Source of the DNA: Leuctra nigra
Lineage: Eukaryota > Arthropoda > Insecta > Plecoptera > Leuctridae
Direction of reading: 5' to 3'
Assembly (NCBI GenBank): GCA_934045905.1
Contig: OW203764.1
Coordinates: 23,858,954-23,922,953 of the forward strand
DNA length: 64,000 nucleotides
Below are positions 49,852 through 63,400 of this stretch, piece after piece. A program made the translations under genes and the position numbers. The notes below the pieces were generated by a model, which searched no databases, was not told the DNA's origin, and saw only the letters and a program-made list of their open reading frames with translations. Within the stretch, counting starts at the first letter, position 1. Each line of letters opens with the position of its first letter.

Positions 49852-49917
49852 TAGCAGGATTCAAAAATTACATTATGCGTTTTAATCAAATAACAACTTT
49901 TAAATAATTGCATTGTC
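49852..49917 (+). repeat. 66-bp direct duplication, copy 1
   Basis: From TAGCAGGATTC to TTGCATTGTC. Ungapped alignment to 50,841-50,906 gives 56 of 66 identities by eye. Flanking bases show weaker similarity. Function unknown. Confidence 0.8.
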
Positions 49918-50840
49918 TCAAGGGTCAAGTGCATTTTAAACTGCCACAGTTTAAACAGGAATTTGCAGTATTTGTATATCAGATGAATTTGACTAACTAA
50001 ATACATTGAATTGTGACACGTGCCAAGAACATGTTTGCGTATTTGAACAATCTATTTTGTGCACAAACAAACAATTAGTATACGAATTTATGGTTGAATT
50101 AGACATTTTAAGGGTGTTTATTCATCATTTATTATACAGCACATAATTTCATTTTACCTGACCATAATTTAAGCTGTGTAAACACTTAATAATATACTAC
50201 GCTTAGCTCTTATGAATATTAACTGCTTTAAATTATTTAAGGAACCACACTTAATGCAAGGTTAATTGATTAATAAATGAAACAAATCGGTGGTAATAAA
50301 CTAGAGCAAGTGAGCGTACAATGGTGGTTGGATTCTGTCTGGTTTAATGAAGGAAAGATCGATCTTGGAGGCTGAGCTCCACAAGATCAATGCTAAGTAC
50401 TCAATGCCTGGTCATTACCGATATAGCCCCCGACTAACTGCCGCGGCAACGAATTGAATTCCAGTAATGACGCCTCCAATTAGAGGATTAACTCTGCCCG
50501 CATGGAATGACCACATACGTTCAAGGCCTGCCACCGAGAATACATTGCGTTTAGAAGCAAGAAACTCGGACGACTCGAGGAAAAAACGGAAACAATTAGG
50601 AATTCGATAATTGGAATGAATGTGTGTTGTGGTGTGACGTTCGCACTTTAGGCGAGACAGAAACCATTGGGAGATTTAAATTGTTGTTTCCTGCGAACTA
50701 CATCTTGAGAGATTTTGAAATGATGCATTTTGCAAGTTTGGAACATATGCCGGCGGGTATGGAAGATATACCTCAAAAAATTATCTGTTGTCTATGGCAT
50801 AAAAAAAATCACATGTCCAATTCAAAAATATCTATTAAAA

Positions 50841-50906
50841 TAGCAGGATTCCAGAATTGCAGTATGCGTTTCAACCAAATAACCAGTGTTAAATAGTTGC
50901 ATTGTC
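50841..50906 (+). repeat. 66-bp direct duplication, copy 2
   Basis: Partner of the copy about 990 bp upstream; most differences are transitions. It overlaps the end of an incidental 90-codon frame. Either the relic of a local duplication or two ends or copies of an unrecognised repeat. Confidence 0.8.
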
Positions 50907-51293
50907 AGCATTTCTTTACCAGTAGGGCTTTAGTTTCAAAAATGTTTCACATGTAGTTTGGTTTTCCTTCTTTGTGTTTAAGCCAGTGATTTGGTATCTG
51001 CTTATCAAACTGGCACGTTAAATTGTTTGGAAAAAATAAATATCTAGATAATTGTTATAAATAGTGTGGGAAAGAGAGATGGTTTAACTACCGAGCGACA
51101 AATAAGTACCTAATTTCCAGAAAATCGACAAAAAACACATCGCCTGCATTTCAAAATATTGTTTTTGAGCTAATTCTTGTAAAGTTGTAAAGTTGAAATG
51201 TCATTATCCGTGCTGCAATGCAGGCAATTTGGAAAAGTCAACAATACTAACTGGCGTCACAGCGGGTGCAGCGCCTGCAAGATATCGAATAAC

Positions 51294-51320
51294 CGACGCC
51301 GACGCCGACGACGACGCCGG
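51294..51320 (+). repeat. GACGCC/GACGAC trinucleotide repeat
   Basis: A run of GAC and GCC triplets in a short CpG-rich pocket (51,250-51,360). The small open frame through it (64 codons) has no protein signature. Confidence 0.8.
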
Positions 51321-53147
51321 TTTGATGGCACATTACGACGCTCCAGACGCCCTCCCGCTGACCTCTGCAGTCAATAAAAATACTTGAAAAACTTTACCCT
51401 AAACAATGTCCTACGACATAAAGGAACACTTTAAAAGCAAAATGCCATCATAGAAACGACGGCGTTTACTCTTCTGGTGGATCCGGTGTTGTTCTAACTT
51501 CTTTGGAATATGGCCAAAGAGAATAGAGACTCTAAGATATAAAAGTCATAGACTGAGAACTCTTGTTCACCCAGTTTTCCGAATATTGCTGGAAATCTCA
51601 TGAAGAGAGTCTTATTTAGAATCGACATAAATGTTACGTAGGTATTTGATTTTACTTGTTGAATTTAACGTTTTTCTATACAGTTACAAACATACTACAT
51701 TTTTATTAGACGATAAAACTATATATTCTCCCGAATAAAACCTAACTTATCCTGGTATAAAGTTTCCTTCAGCTGTGGTACATGTGGATGCATTTTGAAT
51801 GTCATTAGCTGTAGAACGTAACTCACTTGTCTGAGTCGCGAACTCAGGCGGCTGTGAGATGAGATAACGTCACTCAGTTTCAGCTTCTTCAAACATAACT
51901 ACCTCACCTAAATCACACAAGCTGCAGACATTTTGTGTGTCTTACAGTTTTTCATTTAGAGAGCAGAGACAATATGTTAATATTTTATAACGTTTTGAGG
52001 AGATATTGTTGCATGAACACCTTGTCTTTAGAGGTAAAGGGCATTTGAAATATGTGCAAAAGATTAAAATTAGCAAAATTGTTAACCATGTGGAAAATTG
52101 AAAGTGTATCCTTTTGTGACGAACATGGTTTTAACAATTTTTTTAACAAAAACTTTAACATTTGTGGGCTTTACGATTCCCAACAATATAACCACAAAAT
52201 AAACGTTTCGATTAGGTACACCCAACAAATCATAAAACGGTATTTGAACGAAACGGATTGGCTGCTTGTCAGGTTACTTGACAATCAATCCTTGTTATTA
52301 TCAATGAATCAGAGCTTAACTACAAGAGGTAGATGACGAGTTATCATAGACTTCATAGGATGATGCCATCACATTTTTTCAGACAATCGATTTCTTTCAA
52401 ATAACCAGTTTTATCATTTGTTGAGTGTACATAGCAATAGTTCAATTTTATTTGATAATTTTCTTATTTTATTCGCCAATAATCATATGGCCATCTTAGA
52501 ATTAAACATTATTTCACGTCAAATTAAATTCAATGTATCCTTTTTGTTTTAAATTTGTATAATAAAGCATATAATTAAAATGTTAGCATGCTTTTAGGGC
52601 AGGGGTGGACTGACTATTTTCTATTAGAATAACAATCACATTAAAAGAGACAAATTATTCAAGGAAAAGGTGTGTAAGAAAGTGAAAGATAAGAGAATGA
52701 ATAACTCTCATCGTGATTAAATGCCCAACGCACACACTTTTTGTTCAAGTTAAGATGTCAAAAATAAATTCGCAAATGTTTGCTTGTCTCATAAATTCAC
52801 CTCGTTGATTTTATCCAGTGCGGAAGTAGTTAGTTGAAATATTGAATGAAGAAGCTGTATGAAGGGGATGAGTAAAAGTGACGCTTATAACCTGTACTTC
52901 CACTGATTAATGAGAGAGGCATCTGTTGCAATATATTATTAGACTGCAGAATATCTCGACAGTGTTTAGTTGTAGCACGATTAATCACGTCATTGTTTCA
53001 CGAGTGACGTAATTGATTATCAGGGTGACAATGGACTGCCGAGCTTATGACGTCACGGCGCCATCTCTCCCCCCTCCACTTCCCTTACTTCACGGCAGTG
53101 GCGTCAGTGCGGGGCAACGAGATTGCAGGGGGCTCAGGTGGACACGA

Positions 53148-53160
53148 GGGGGGGGGGGGG
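53148..53160 (+). repeat. G13 homopolymer
   Basis: Lies about 50 bp after CAGTGGCGT (53,096-53,104) in a GC-rich segment (53,030-53,165). Confidence 0.95.
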
Positions 53161-53900
53161 AGGACTACGATTGAGCTGCCTTTAGAACTAATTTAGTTAT
53201 ACAATTTTTTTAAATTTGTGTGGCCACTCCTTGAAGCGTATAAGGAGTATGCACGTGATCTGTGATTTTGATTTTTGGCCGCCATGACGGGTAGGCTCAA
53301 GCTTGTCGAGAGCTTTATTTTGTCTAAATAGTTTAAAAGCTATATCTTTAGGGCAACTGACAGTGATATTTGACATTATTCATGTTACAGCTTGTCTGCA
53401 TTTATGTCAAACATACATTCAGGCATTTATTTAATTGATAATCCTCTTAAAATAGACAGTGGTCAGCATGGCCAGCGAAATTTGAAACGTATCTTCTGGA
53501 AAATGTAATGTTGGAATCAATCAAAATCCATTATCATTGATTGAATAGTCTAACCATTAAATATGAACACTAGGGATAACATTTCACCAAGAAAGCAGAC
53601 GTAAAAGAGTAGACAAATACTAAAATATACTAAAATATACAATATAGAAGTTCTCTGCCAAGCGCTGGAAAGCACACACATTATTATTCGAAAATAATAT
53701 GCACACCAAAAATAATACTATTGTATGTCTATAGGTACACGATAGAGAATTACATTGTCCCACATAATCTGTGATATATAATTTCGGAAAGAAACAGCAA
53801 ATAGGTCCATATCCTGTATTCACAAATATAGGTCCTTAATAAAATCCTTCCGGCTGACGACTTAATTTGGCGATACGCCACTGTCCTGCACTGTCTGGCA

Positions 53901-53913
53901 CCCCCCCCCCCCC
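53901..53913 (+). repeat. C13 homopolymer
   Basis: Preceded by ACGCCACTG at 53,875-53,883, the reverse complement of the word near the 53,148 G run. Confidence 0.95.
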
Positions 53914-55331
53914 TCACGTCTCGACACCCCCACTAACCGGATGGACGAATTGAAGGCTCCAATCTGTATAAATGCTCATCAAGCATTGTATTGCGCCTTC
54001 AACCCTTTTCATTTCGGCAGTAAGGGGAAGACCATTATTTTGACCTTCCATTCAATAAATGCGTAGAGTGAATCGAATTGGAATATATGGGTTGAGTTTT
54101 GATCATCAGACGGTTGAATTCAATTGAAAGGATTACAGCTGCACAAACCGTTTAATTAGTGACATTCATCTTTGAATCGAAAGTGATATGGCTTCCCGAT
54201 AGCAAGGAACAAGATAATGGAGTTGATAACTGAACGGTTATCCATGTCATACGAGAAAACTGTTCTATGAATGGATAAATACGTTTGACTAGCGAAATTA
54301 ATTAAGATAATTTGAAGGTGAAAACTTTAATGTTTACATCTGCCAGCATTGTAGTGAGGCAACATTCATGATAATACTGATCGATATAATAAGGATGCCG
54401 AGACTACAACACAGTCAGTATAAGCAGATATCATTTAAATACAAATAATAAGAAGTGAAGAATAACTAATTAAAACTATCATTATTATTTGTACGGATAT
54501 TCAACTGAATTAATTAATGTTCCAGGTTCTTTCGTACAATCATGATCAAGTTTTATGTTCATGTTCATTTCCAGACACATGTTAACACTCCTTTTCGTAC
54601 ATGTTCATGTTCTAGAAAGAATTTCATGACGAATGTCAATGAGAAATGAGATTCCTATAATTTAAAGCCCACCTAAAAATGACATGAAACAACGTTTCCT
54701 TCCTGCTGTAAACCCCAACAAGACGACGACATATGCGACAGACTCAACTCAAAGGTATAGTAAAACATTTTGGAATTAGTCATTAGACATCTAAAAGTAT
54801 TAAAAGTTAGTCGGTTTCCCTTCTGACGTCTCTTTACGATCGTCTTGGGAAACTAAGGTAAGATGAGCCCCACGAAGACGACCCTCCTGCATCGACAACG
54901 ATAAAGAGGTTTATAGCGGCCACATTTAGACACGTTACTTCTGGCCAAGTACCGCTTAAACCCGATACGTTACAATGCAAGGGTTCAAAAACACTGAATA
55001 AACTATTTGCGATTAATGGAAGAAGGTATATTTTAATTCTTTACAAAGTTTTATTGAAATCTCAAATTGTATAAGTTGAAGACTAAAACTGTTAAAGACT
55101 GTCTGCAATTCCAAAGCGGAAAGAGTTTGATGAACCTAGTGTCTATGCTAGAAATATTACTGCAATTGCAAATGTGTTAGTATTGGTTCTAGAAAGAATT
55201 TTCTCGGGAATTTTGTAGGGATAATCCGGAATCCAGACTACGGATAATCTTATGGTTATGTCGCCGGTGAACTTTTTTTCACTAATTTAGAAAAATCTTG
55301 TCTAATTGCTAGTTACAGGCGAATATTTTCA

Positions 55332-55372
55332 GTATGTTGTATGTTGTATGTTATACAGTTTGTTGTATGGTT
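55332..55372 (+). repeat. TATGTTG tandem
   Basis: Three near-perfect TATGTTG units followed by diverged ones. Small simple repeat. Confidence 0.7.
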
Positions 55373-55572
55373 ACATAGATATATTTTAAAAAATACTTTC
55401 AACAAAATACTATTTCGTAGTTTTTCACAAAATATATTAATTTCCATTTCTTTGTGTTACTCTGACAGAACATTCCATTAACATCTGTATCATTTTAGGA
55501 ATACGTCGTGTCGTATTATATCTCAGTTTCCTGTGGTATAATGTAACTTTACATGTTATTTTTTATCTTTAC

Positions 55573-55790
55573 CGGAAACTAAAACATGATACTCTCGCCC
55601 CCCGCTGTGCCGCCATCTTGTTGGCAATGCACGCTGGGAAGAAAGCGTCACGTGACAGCCAGGTAATGCGTGGTACAAATCTGCGCCGCGTGGAGCGTCC
55701 GACCCGACGTCGGAAGTTGCGACCTCGCGTCAACGTGGCAGTGACAAGTCGCTGGAGGAAGATACAGGGAGGAAAGAAGTAGATAGTTTT
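55573..55790 (-). promoter_or_regulatory. Candidate minus-strand CpG-rich promoter with possible first exon
   Basis: A 200-bp GC- and CpG-rich pocket in AT-rich DNA. On the minus strand it holds CGACGTCGGGTCGG, a CACGTGAC E-box, and AACAAGATGGCGGC, which matches the AAGATGGCGGC core of YY1-type promoter and start-codon elements. From that ATG (55,616 downward) a 15-codon frame beginning MAAQRGARVS runs into CCG|GTAAAG, a good 5' splice donor, so a first coding exon 55,573-55,616 is possible. There is no downstream exon I can identify, so this is a hypothesis. Confidence 0.2.
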
Positions 55791-57175
55791 TTTTTGCAAT
55801 GGGGGAGAATGTTTTGACACTTTCGTCACGGAGGAAGCATTTCAGCACCGCCTATGTGTTTGGTTAACAAGGTGGATTGATGATGTTGGGGTTTAAAGCC
55901 TTTGGCTTAAGTTTTTCTTGGAAAGTGAATATTAAACACTTGATGAAAGAAACCCCCTTCTTAATAAAGTTGAAATAACAGTTTGTCAATTTGTCTTTGT
56001 TAATATAAAAATAACATAGATCACATTTCGGATTGAATTTTAGTTCACTCACTTATGAATCCTCGATAACGTATTGTACCTTCACTCTAAGGAGAATACT
56101 CAGAAAGCATAGTCAAACATAATTTCTGTGTCATTTCACAGAATGGTCTGATTCTAGCTTTCATTCGAATGCTTTTCTGACACATATTTCAGAAATAGCT
56201 TTTTACAAATTTATAACCTTCTAGTTGGCTGCCATCATCACCATCAAATGTTTTAGTTTTATACATGACAAAACTCTTCTGCATATTCATTAACGTATAG
56301 TGCACTCTAATTAAACATTAAGCTATTTCCATGGCTTTAAATTTTGTTTCTAAATCTCATAGTTTAAAATACATTCTAATTCTAAAATTCTCACAGATTA
56401 TTTTTTTTAGAGAAGCGATGTTGCTTTTTTAGTTAGTCTTCTCATGTGACAGCTGACAATGACAGTGACAGCCTGCTATCATCATAGACAAAAAAATAAC
56501 CTTCCTAATTCGTCTGACTTTGTCGAAACAAATTCCATGACGTCATTTTTCACAGGTTGTAACGTTTACCAGACTGATTAATACTGTGTTGATGAACCGA
56601 ACGCACTTGGCTTGGAAAAACAAGCGTGTTCGAGTTTTTAAAATGTTTACGAAGCCAGAAGTGAATAAATATGCACAATGCGAAAAACTTGTTATTCTAC
56701 CCGGAAGAGAGGAGTGAAATAATCGAATCTACTAATTAATTTCAACGTGTGTCAAGATAAAACTTCATGTGTGTTGTTGTTTTTAAAGCACGAATTCAAT
56801 TTCGAGATACTACTTTGTGAAACAATCCGATGATCTCACAGCGGATTGGACGATACAAACTACATTTTTCCATTAATTATTTATATCAGTTTCTGTTTAG
56901 GGACAACATTTTTAATACGATTTTTAAAATGTATGAAAAGTTAATTAAATCAAAATGTGCATTCCGTACGCTGTCGCACATGATTAGTTTATATGAAAAC
57001 TTGACCTTATTTATAAAGTAAAGAAATATGAATAATATATTTAATCATTCCAAACACGAAATATTCATTTTCTCAATATTATTTGTAATCATATCGATAT
57101 GATTTTGTACATGAGAACTAAAAAGTAACTTAGTCGATACTCCCCGAAACCATTGTTATAAAGATTTGAATTGTA

Positions 57176-57414
57176 CAGGGGAAGAACGCTATATAGTAAG
57201 TAAATGTTTTGAAAAAATTAGTTTTGGGTGTAATATTACAGTGGTTTTTATCAGCTTTCAGAATATTCCCTCGGTTTTTAGAAAACATTGCTTCAAAGAC
57301 TTGAAAAATGCAAATTGAAACATCGATTTGTGATGGAAGATAGATACAAGTTTCAACAAAAAACTTCGTTCAACTCAGTTTCATCCGAATGTGACTTATA
57401 GCGTTCTTCCCCTG
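57176..57414. mobile_element. TA-flanked MITE with CAGGGGAAGAACGCTATA ends
   Basis: A 239-bp element with 18-bp inverted ends CAGGGGAAGAACGCTATA (57,176-57,193) and TATAGCGTTCTTCCCCTG (57,397-57,414), matching perfectly apart from trailing bases, and bordered by TA on both sides. A TA duplication with short TIRs points to the Tc1/mariner group, though some other superfamilies share that preference. No coding capacity. Confidence 0.75.
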
Positions 57415-57416
57415 TA

Positions 57417-60400
57417 CCCTTCATTTCAATAAGGTTCTCTAACCACTACCTCATGTATTGCTAACTATTCAACAATATATTGTACGACAAAAGTAAATAC
57501 GGCTTAACCTAAGTCTATCTTAGTCAGATAAAAGGTCCTCCAGATCAAATATTCGTTGAACAAAACGTAATCGTTTGACATTTAAAAAAAAACTGAACTC
57601 TATTTCACCTACATTATTCAATATTGACAGATTTCAACCCCATGTCATGTGAGGTCCACACAGCATCCGAGAGTGAATATGGGATGGTGTTGTACGAGAG
57701 GGGTTGCTATTGCCCTCTGAGGGACAGCTGCCACTCTGTCAAAGAAACCTCCCTCTGGCTCCTGACTGAAAACGGTTCTATTATCTTCGTTGGAAAATAG
57801 ACGTAATTGGTGTTAAATTGTCCGGTAAATTTCCACCGGGGTTGCTGCGCGGCCCGATGGCAAACAGTCCTTCACTCGATGTGTGATGCCGCAGAATTAA
57901 ACTTTTTGTCTGACTTTACCACAAACTATTGCTGACAAGAGCTTCTGGGATTTCCGAGCTAAAGTGCAAAACGTAAATTCACATTAATGAGTTCATAATT
58001 ACCGAGATGCTCACAATGAGGGTCCGGCAAATGATCAGAAAGGTTGACCTATAATACTAGTTGAGACGTTTCCATGTACACATCTGATACAAAATGAAAT
58101 AGCAATTTATGAAACATAACCTAAGATACGGTGTGAGAGGCAGAAAGTCATAATGTGACCAACAAATTCCAGACTGCTATGGTTATGGAGCATACAAACA
58201 TGAAATAATATGCACTTTTACACCAAGATGTGAGAAAAAATTAGTATGACAAGGCTTTTCTTCTCGGCATTGAAATATGAAAAAGGAATATAGGAGTATG
58301 TAGGAATAAGACATTTCCATCTTTTGGTAGGTGAACGGTAGACACTGCTTTAAAGTAAAGCAACATTTATTCGCACCTACACGATTTCCAAGATTGTGGT
58401 TTTATTAGTGAAAATCTCGGTGTAATCACTTGTCAAAAGACTGAGAGTTGTTATTGTCTTATCCGTGAACCAAAATACTTATTGTCTTCGTTCTGAAATA
58501 ATGTTTCTCCAACCAGCATACCAATGTTCTGCTGTTTCATACAGCTTCTATTGAAAGTCCCTCCAATGATTTGCAAACAATGCCACTAGGAAATTACCTC
58601 GATAAACTAATTAGCGAATTATTACGGAACAATGGCGGGTGGATGGAATCTATGGCTATAACTTGATATTCTAACTGGATCACGTTGATTGGATAAGCCT
58701 TGGGAGGGGGGGGGGGGGGGGGGATCTCGGAGCGTGAGTCAATCACAGTGACGTCACAAGTCAATGATGGGGGGAGGGGGAGGGGGAGGGGGGGGGGGTG
58801 ATATGATTGAAGGTAGCGTTTGTTATGGAATTCTTGAAAATTAAATAAAATTTAGCATACAACTGTTATTAAATTTTAATTTTTTAATTTTGGACAAAAC
58901 CAAACAATTTGCAATTACTTATTTACTGGAATTGATTTTATAAAATCCAAGTAAGTTCATGCGTAATCGTGTGTACGAGAATACAAATTAATGAGGTATG
59001 TCCTCAAACTACATGTACTAAAGTAAAGATTAAAACGAATTATTTTAATTTTTTACTTAATTCACGTGATTGTACGATTAAAAAATAGCACCTACCAAAT
59101 TTGAAGCTATAAGACGATGGCTTGGTTTGGTGAAATGAAATTCATGGACTTGTTAGTTTTTTTAAATATAATTTCAACTTCTTTTATATTATCAAAGCCA
59201 ATCACGTTCGATAGTTTTAAATATGCATCCATGAATTATTGAAATTTAACAGGAATTAGCATTTTTCATAACTAAAATCAAACATCAAGTTTTAAAAAGC
59301 CTGAAACGCATTGAAACTTTTGGGACGCACTTTGGTCGGGTGTTAATATTCCCATCGGGTAATTATTTACATCAACCAACTCAAACTTTTTAACTAATTT
59401 CGCGAACTTTTATAGAGATTCATGGAAACCTTTATATGTGCGGAATAAAACTTGTTCTCTGAGCATTAACTTTTCTTTCGAACTATGATGATTAATTGAT
59501 GCCCAGACAGCAACTTCCCCAAGTCATCATTATTAACATTCCCATGCGGTTCCATAACCATACAGTCTGTCATATCTTACAAACTACTTCTGTCGACAAA
59601 TTGAAAATGACATATGAGTTCCTTTGATAGTTCTGTGGGGAGAAATCATGGCTCAGTTCCTGCACATTGGTGAGCGATATCAATACTTTTTTCTTTGGAG
59701 ATAAGGCAATATTTGCTGTGTTTTGTGTTTAGTGGAAGGGTGAGAAAGTGTAATTATACATCATAAACGACAGTTTCTAATGTGTTAGGTTAGAAAGCTA
59801 CATCCACATTTTGACAACGTACTTAGCGCCAGTTGGGACCTAAGTTACGTTTCATTTTAATTTCACCAATGTCAATATTAGTAATATTAAGAGAGAAAAT
59901 GTATTAATTGTCAAAACATTTTAGAAGCTGAGCCAAAGTTTTAGCCAATGATAGTTTTACAAGGTGTCTTTGATTATTTAATTTTATTTATTTTTGTCTA
60001 TTTATGTATTGTTTTATTTATTTAATAAGACTTTTTCACATTACAATAAACATCGTCGATATCTAAAAAAAAATTACATGCAAAAATGTCAAGTTTTGCT
60101 AGGTACATAATCAACAAACAATTACATCATTTACGTCATGGCGTATACAAATAGTACATTATTGCTAATTTTGAAACAGTGTTTCGTGATAATCTCAGAA
60201 TGTACAAAAATGTATTCGTTACGTTGTGATCATCTTTAGAAAATTATTTACATTCATAGTGCTTAGTATTATTATTATTATTTAGTCACTCATTAGAGTT
60301 CCTTACCACCTGTGTATTGCCACAAACTGTAAGATGTTTAAATAAATACAAAAACAAATGCAAATATCATAAGCTCCACGTATAGTGAACAAAATAAGTG

Positions 60401-63400
60401 AAGAAAACAGGAATTCTCTCTCGTTTATGGTGTATCGAACTAACCTCCATTTTGTGTACGTGCCCAACCCCTACTCTAAAGATAAGCTTCTCCGTGTTTT
60501 TGCGTCCATCTTCCCCCATCCAAGAAGACGAACCATCAGGGAGTTTGTCCACCAAAGAAACTAAGACGCCATGACAGACAAGTCTTAAGATCCATCGACA
60601 GCTATTTGGTCAATTCGTCCTCATGCTATACGGGGTGAGAAGTGACGTGTAGAGCTGTTGATGAGACAGGGATTTGTGATGAGGGTTTAGTGGGTGTCTT
60701 TTACTTGCTGATGATGATAGATGGTGTCGAAATGAGGCTGACAATTTAGAGACATTGGACCTCAAAAGATGAATCATGGAGGAGCTGATTAAAGGTTGAA
60801 ATGAGTTTGAACTTTTCGGTATCTATTGGTGGTTGAGAATGATGATCAAGCAATTTCACGATAACTTTGAAGAGTTAGGTAAATAATAATAACGTTTTCC
60901 TCACAAAATTGAAGTATGTAACTATTGTAAGAACATGTACAATGCCAATTTATGTCTGTGTACAATATATGGTATTGTGATATAATGTCAATTTAGTAAA
61001 AATCCTTTCTTTACTCAGTTTTGATATAGTACTTTCGGTCTAAGGTTGCCATGTACTGTTGAAACTATATTTTAACATCTGAAACATTGTCTTTGAAAAT
61101 AGGGCATGCCCCCTGAGCTATTATTAGCAAGTTTTGTGAATTGTGAGACTTATAATATTTTATAAATGGAAAGGTTAAAATCTAAAAATACATCTTGACA
61201 TAAATAATTGGTTTAAGCGGATTGCTTTTATAAATACAATAACTTTTGGCATCGGAACTTTTTCCAGCTTTATGTTTAATGTTCTACAGCTTTTTTAAAA
61301 ATGTGATAGAAAAGTGACCTCTGCTTTGTCACAATCAAAATGTATTTTTCACTCAAAACAAAGTCACCACATAACTGGTAGCTCTCATCTATCTACGTCG
61401 TCGGAAAAAAGGCAATTTGTTAGTTTCGAAACAAATATTTCTCAAAATTAAGACAACTTTCGCTCGCTGCATCGATGCCAACAAACTTGCCTCTCGGGAT
61501 AACAATTTTTCCTCTCCCCTTTTCTCAAATATCTGTTCATTTTACAGATTAGCATTAGCCAATCTACAAACAAAACAACTCCCTTTCTTCTAAAAAAAAA
61601 CTTTTTTCTTTTCTATACATTTTCCTCCATCCAATTACATCTTGTTTTGTCATATTTATGCAAATCCTGAAGTTCAACGTTTCGCCTTCCCCCATTCCGA
61701 GGACGGAAATAAATCAGAAGACGTCTTGGTAGAGACAGTCTGTGTTTGTTCGCCTTTGACATTGTTGCTGACATTGTTAGCAAAGCTGCTGCTGACACGA
61801 ACTCGAGGCTTGACAATCTAAAGAGAATCGCGGCAGTCGCGTTTACTCGTCTGTGAAGAAATCGAGATAAGCACAAGTGTATTATTATCAAGGTTTTGAT
61901 TCTGTCGGGTACAGAATTCAGTTTGTTGCTCTGTATATTGCTTACAGATGCAGGGTTCTTTTTCCTATTTACAAGAAATGAGATGAATATACAATAAGCT
62001 TCGTTTCGTTCACCTGTTTGAAAGGAATCTGTTATGAGTTCTGTTTTCTTGTAACGGAGATATTTGATATTTTCAATAGTAGCTTCCAGACATTTCTAAC
62101 ATTTCTTCTCAACGTTGCTTTGCCTCAAATATGTAAAAAAATATTGTTTTCATGAAATAGAGAAAATGAGATACACATCTAATGGAATGTGGGTTTATTT
62201 TGCGAGATAAAAATTACTGCTATCTTTGAGTTTCACAATAAGTTGGCGATAATATTGTGCGGCGTCTTCACTATTTCTTGTATGAAAGAAAACGATTCTA
62301 ACTTCTGTACCGAGCCCTGCACTTTTAATTATCCATTTTTCATTTGTTCGTTTATTTTGTGTAAATTGAGAATCCCTCTTATTATCTAAGCTTTTTGATT
62401 CTTAATCTATAGTTGAAGGGCAGGGAAGATAGTACCCTTATTTTAGTCTGGATTGATAGTAAATATTGTCTTGTCGAGGGATATATTTTGATTTATTATT
62501 GTAACACGGTGATATTTTAACTCCATATTTTTGTAGCACAAGAAGTGCGCGCTAAAATAATTAAATTTGACTGATTTTCATTTTAAAAAACTCGATTAGG
62601 GAGTTACAATAACTCACAAAATATCCCAAAGCAATTATTTACCAATATGAATAATTTCGCGCTAACTGCTAATGCACTTTTGCAATTTTTTGATTGCCAT
62701 TAACAAAGTACCGTAATCATCAACATTAATACAATCATCATCACCATCATGCGATGGGCCAGTGCGTCGCGTCTCTCCTTGCAATATCTGTGAAACATTA
62801 ATTGAATCATACCAGCGGTGATGTCAAACTCATCCACACCCTCCCCCATTTCAACCCGTTCCAACCCCCAAACCATCATTTCATTACAGTTTACACGATT
62901 CCACAGGCGTTGCTGACTTTATCAGCAGTATAGCCAGACTTTAACTGTCATCCATACAACTTGATGTCGGCGAAAACGGAAATTGAATTTGCGGAGTCAC
63001 ACCTCGTCTATGGATATAAACAGCTAACACATTTTATAGAGCGTCACATCATAGAGGATATATATCCAGTATATGTATTTAATGGACTTGTATGGATATA
63101 GAAAATGGCTTCCTGAAGTAAATTGCTCTTTCGTGGTTTGGCGTTTTTTATATTGAATGTTATCAATTCTCGTGGTGATAGGAGAGAGTGACTTTATCGT
63201 AGGGTAAAATGTAGCGAACGTTTTGGTGAAATATCGAGAAAAATCCTTAAATGAGTTGGTTCTTTCAGCGCTGCCACGTTGCAGTTACACACTTACTTCG
63301 GTTAATAATATTAAATGTATGTAGCTATATAGTTAGTACTAATTAGGCGAAGAAATAGTAAATAGTATCAAATTAACACAAGTGTTAACTTTTGGAAATT

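Larger units (their letters stand above)
42671..57173. other. Non-coding AT-rich DNA with few elements
   Basis: Holds MITE copy 4, the 66-bp duplication, several G/C runs and the CpG pocket at 55.6 kb. A B-box-like GGTTCGATTCCC at 44,455 and a hAT-like CAGGGGTGGACTG at about 52,602 have no partners. GC-richer pockets at 48,420-48,720, 50,340-50,580 and 54,660-54,960 have no frame of interest. Confidence 0.6.

Noticed and set aside
53096..53883. CAGTGGCGT and ACGCCACTG as the two ends of one 788-bp hAT element
   Set aside because: Flanking 8-mers differ (CTTCACGG versus TCCTGCAC) and sequence inward of the words does not pair.
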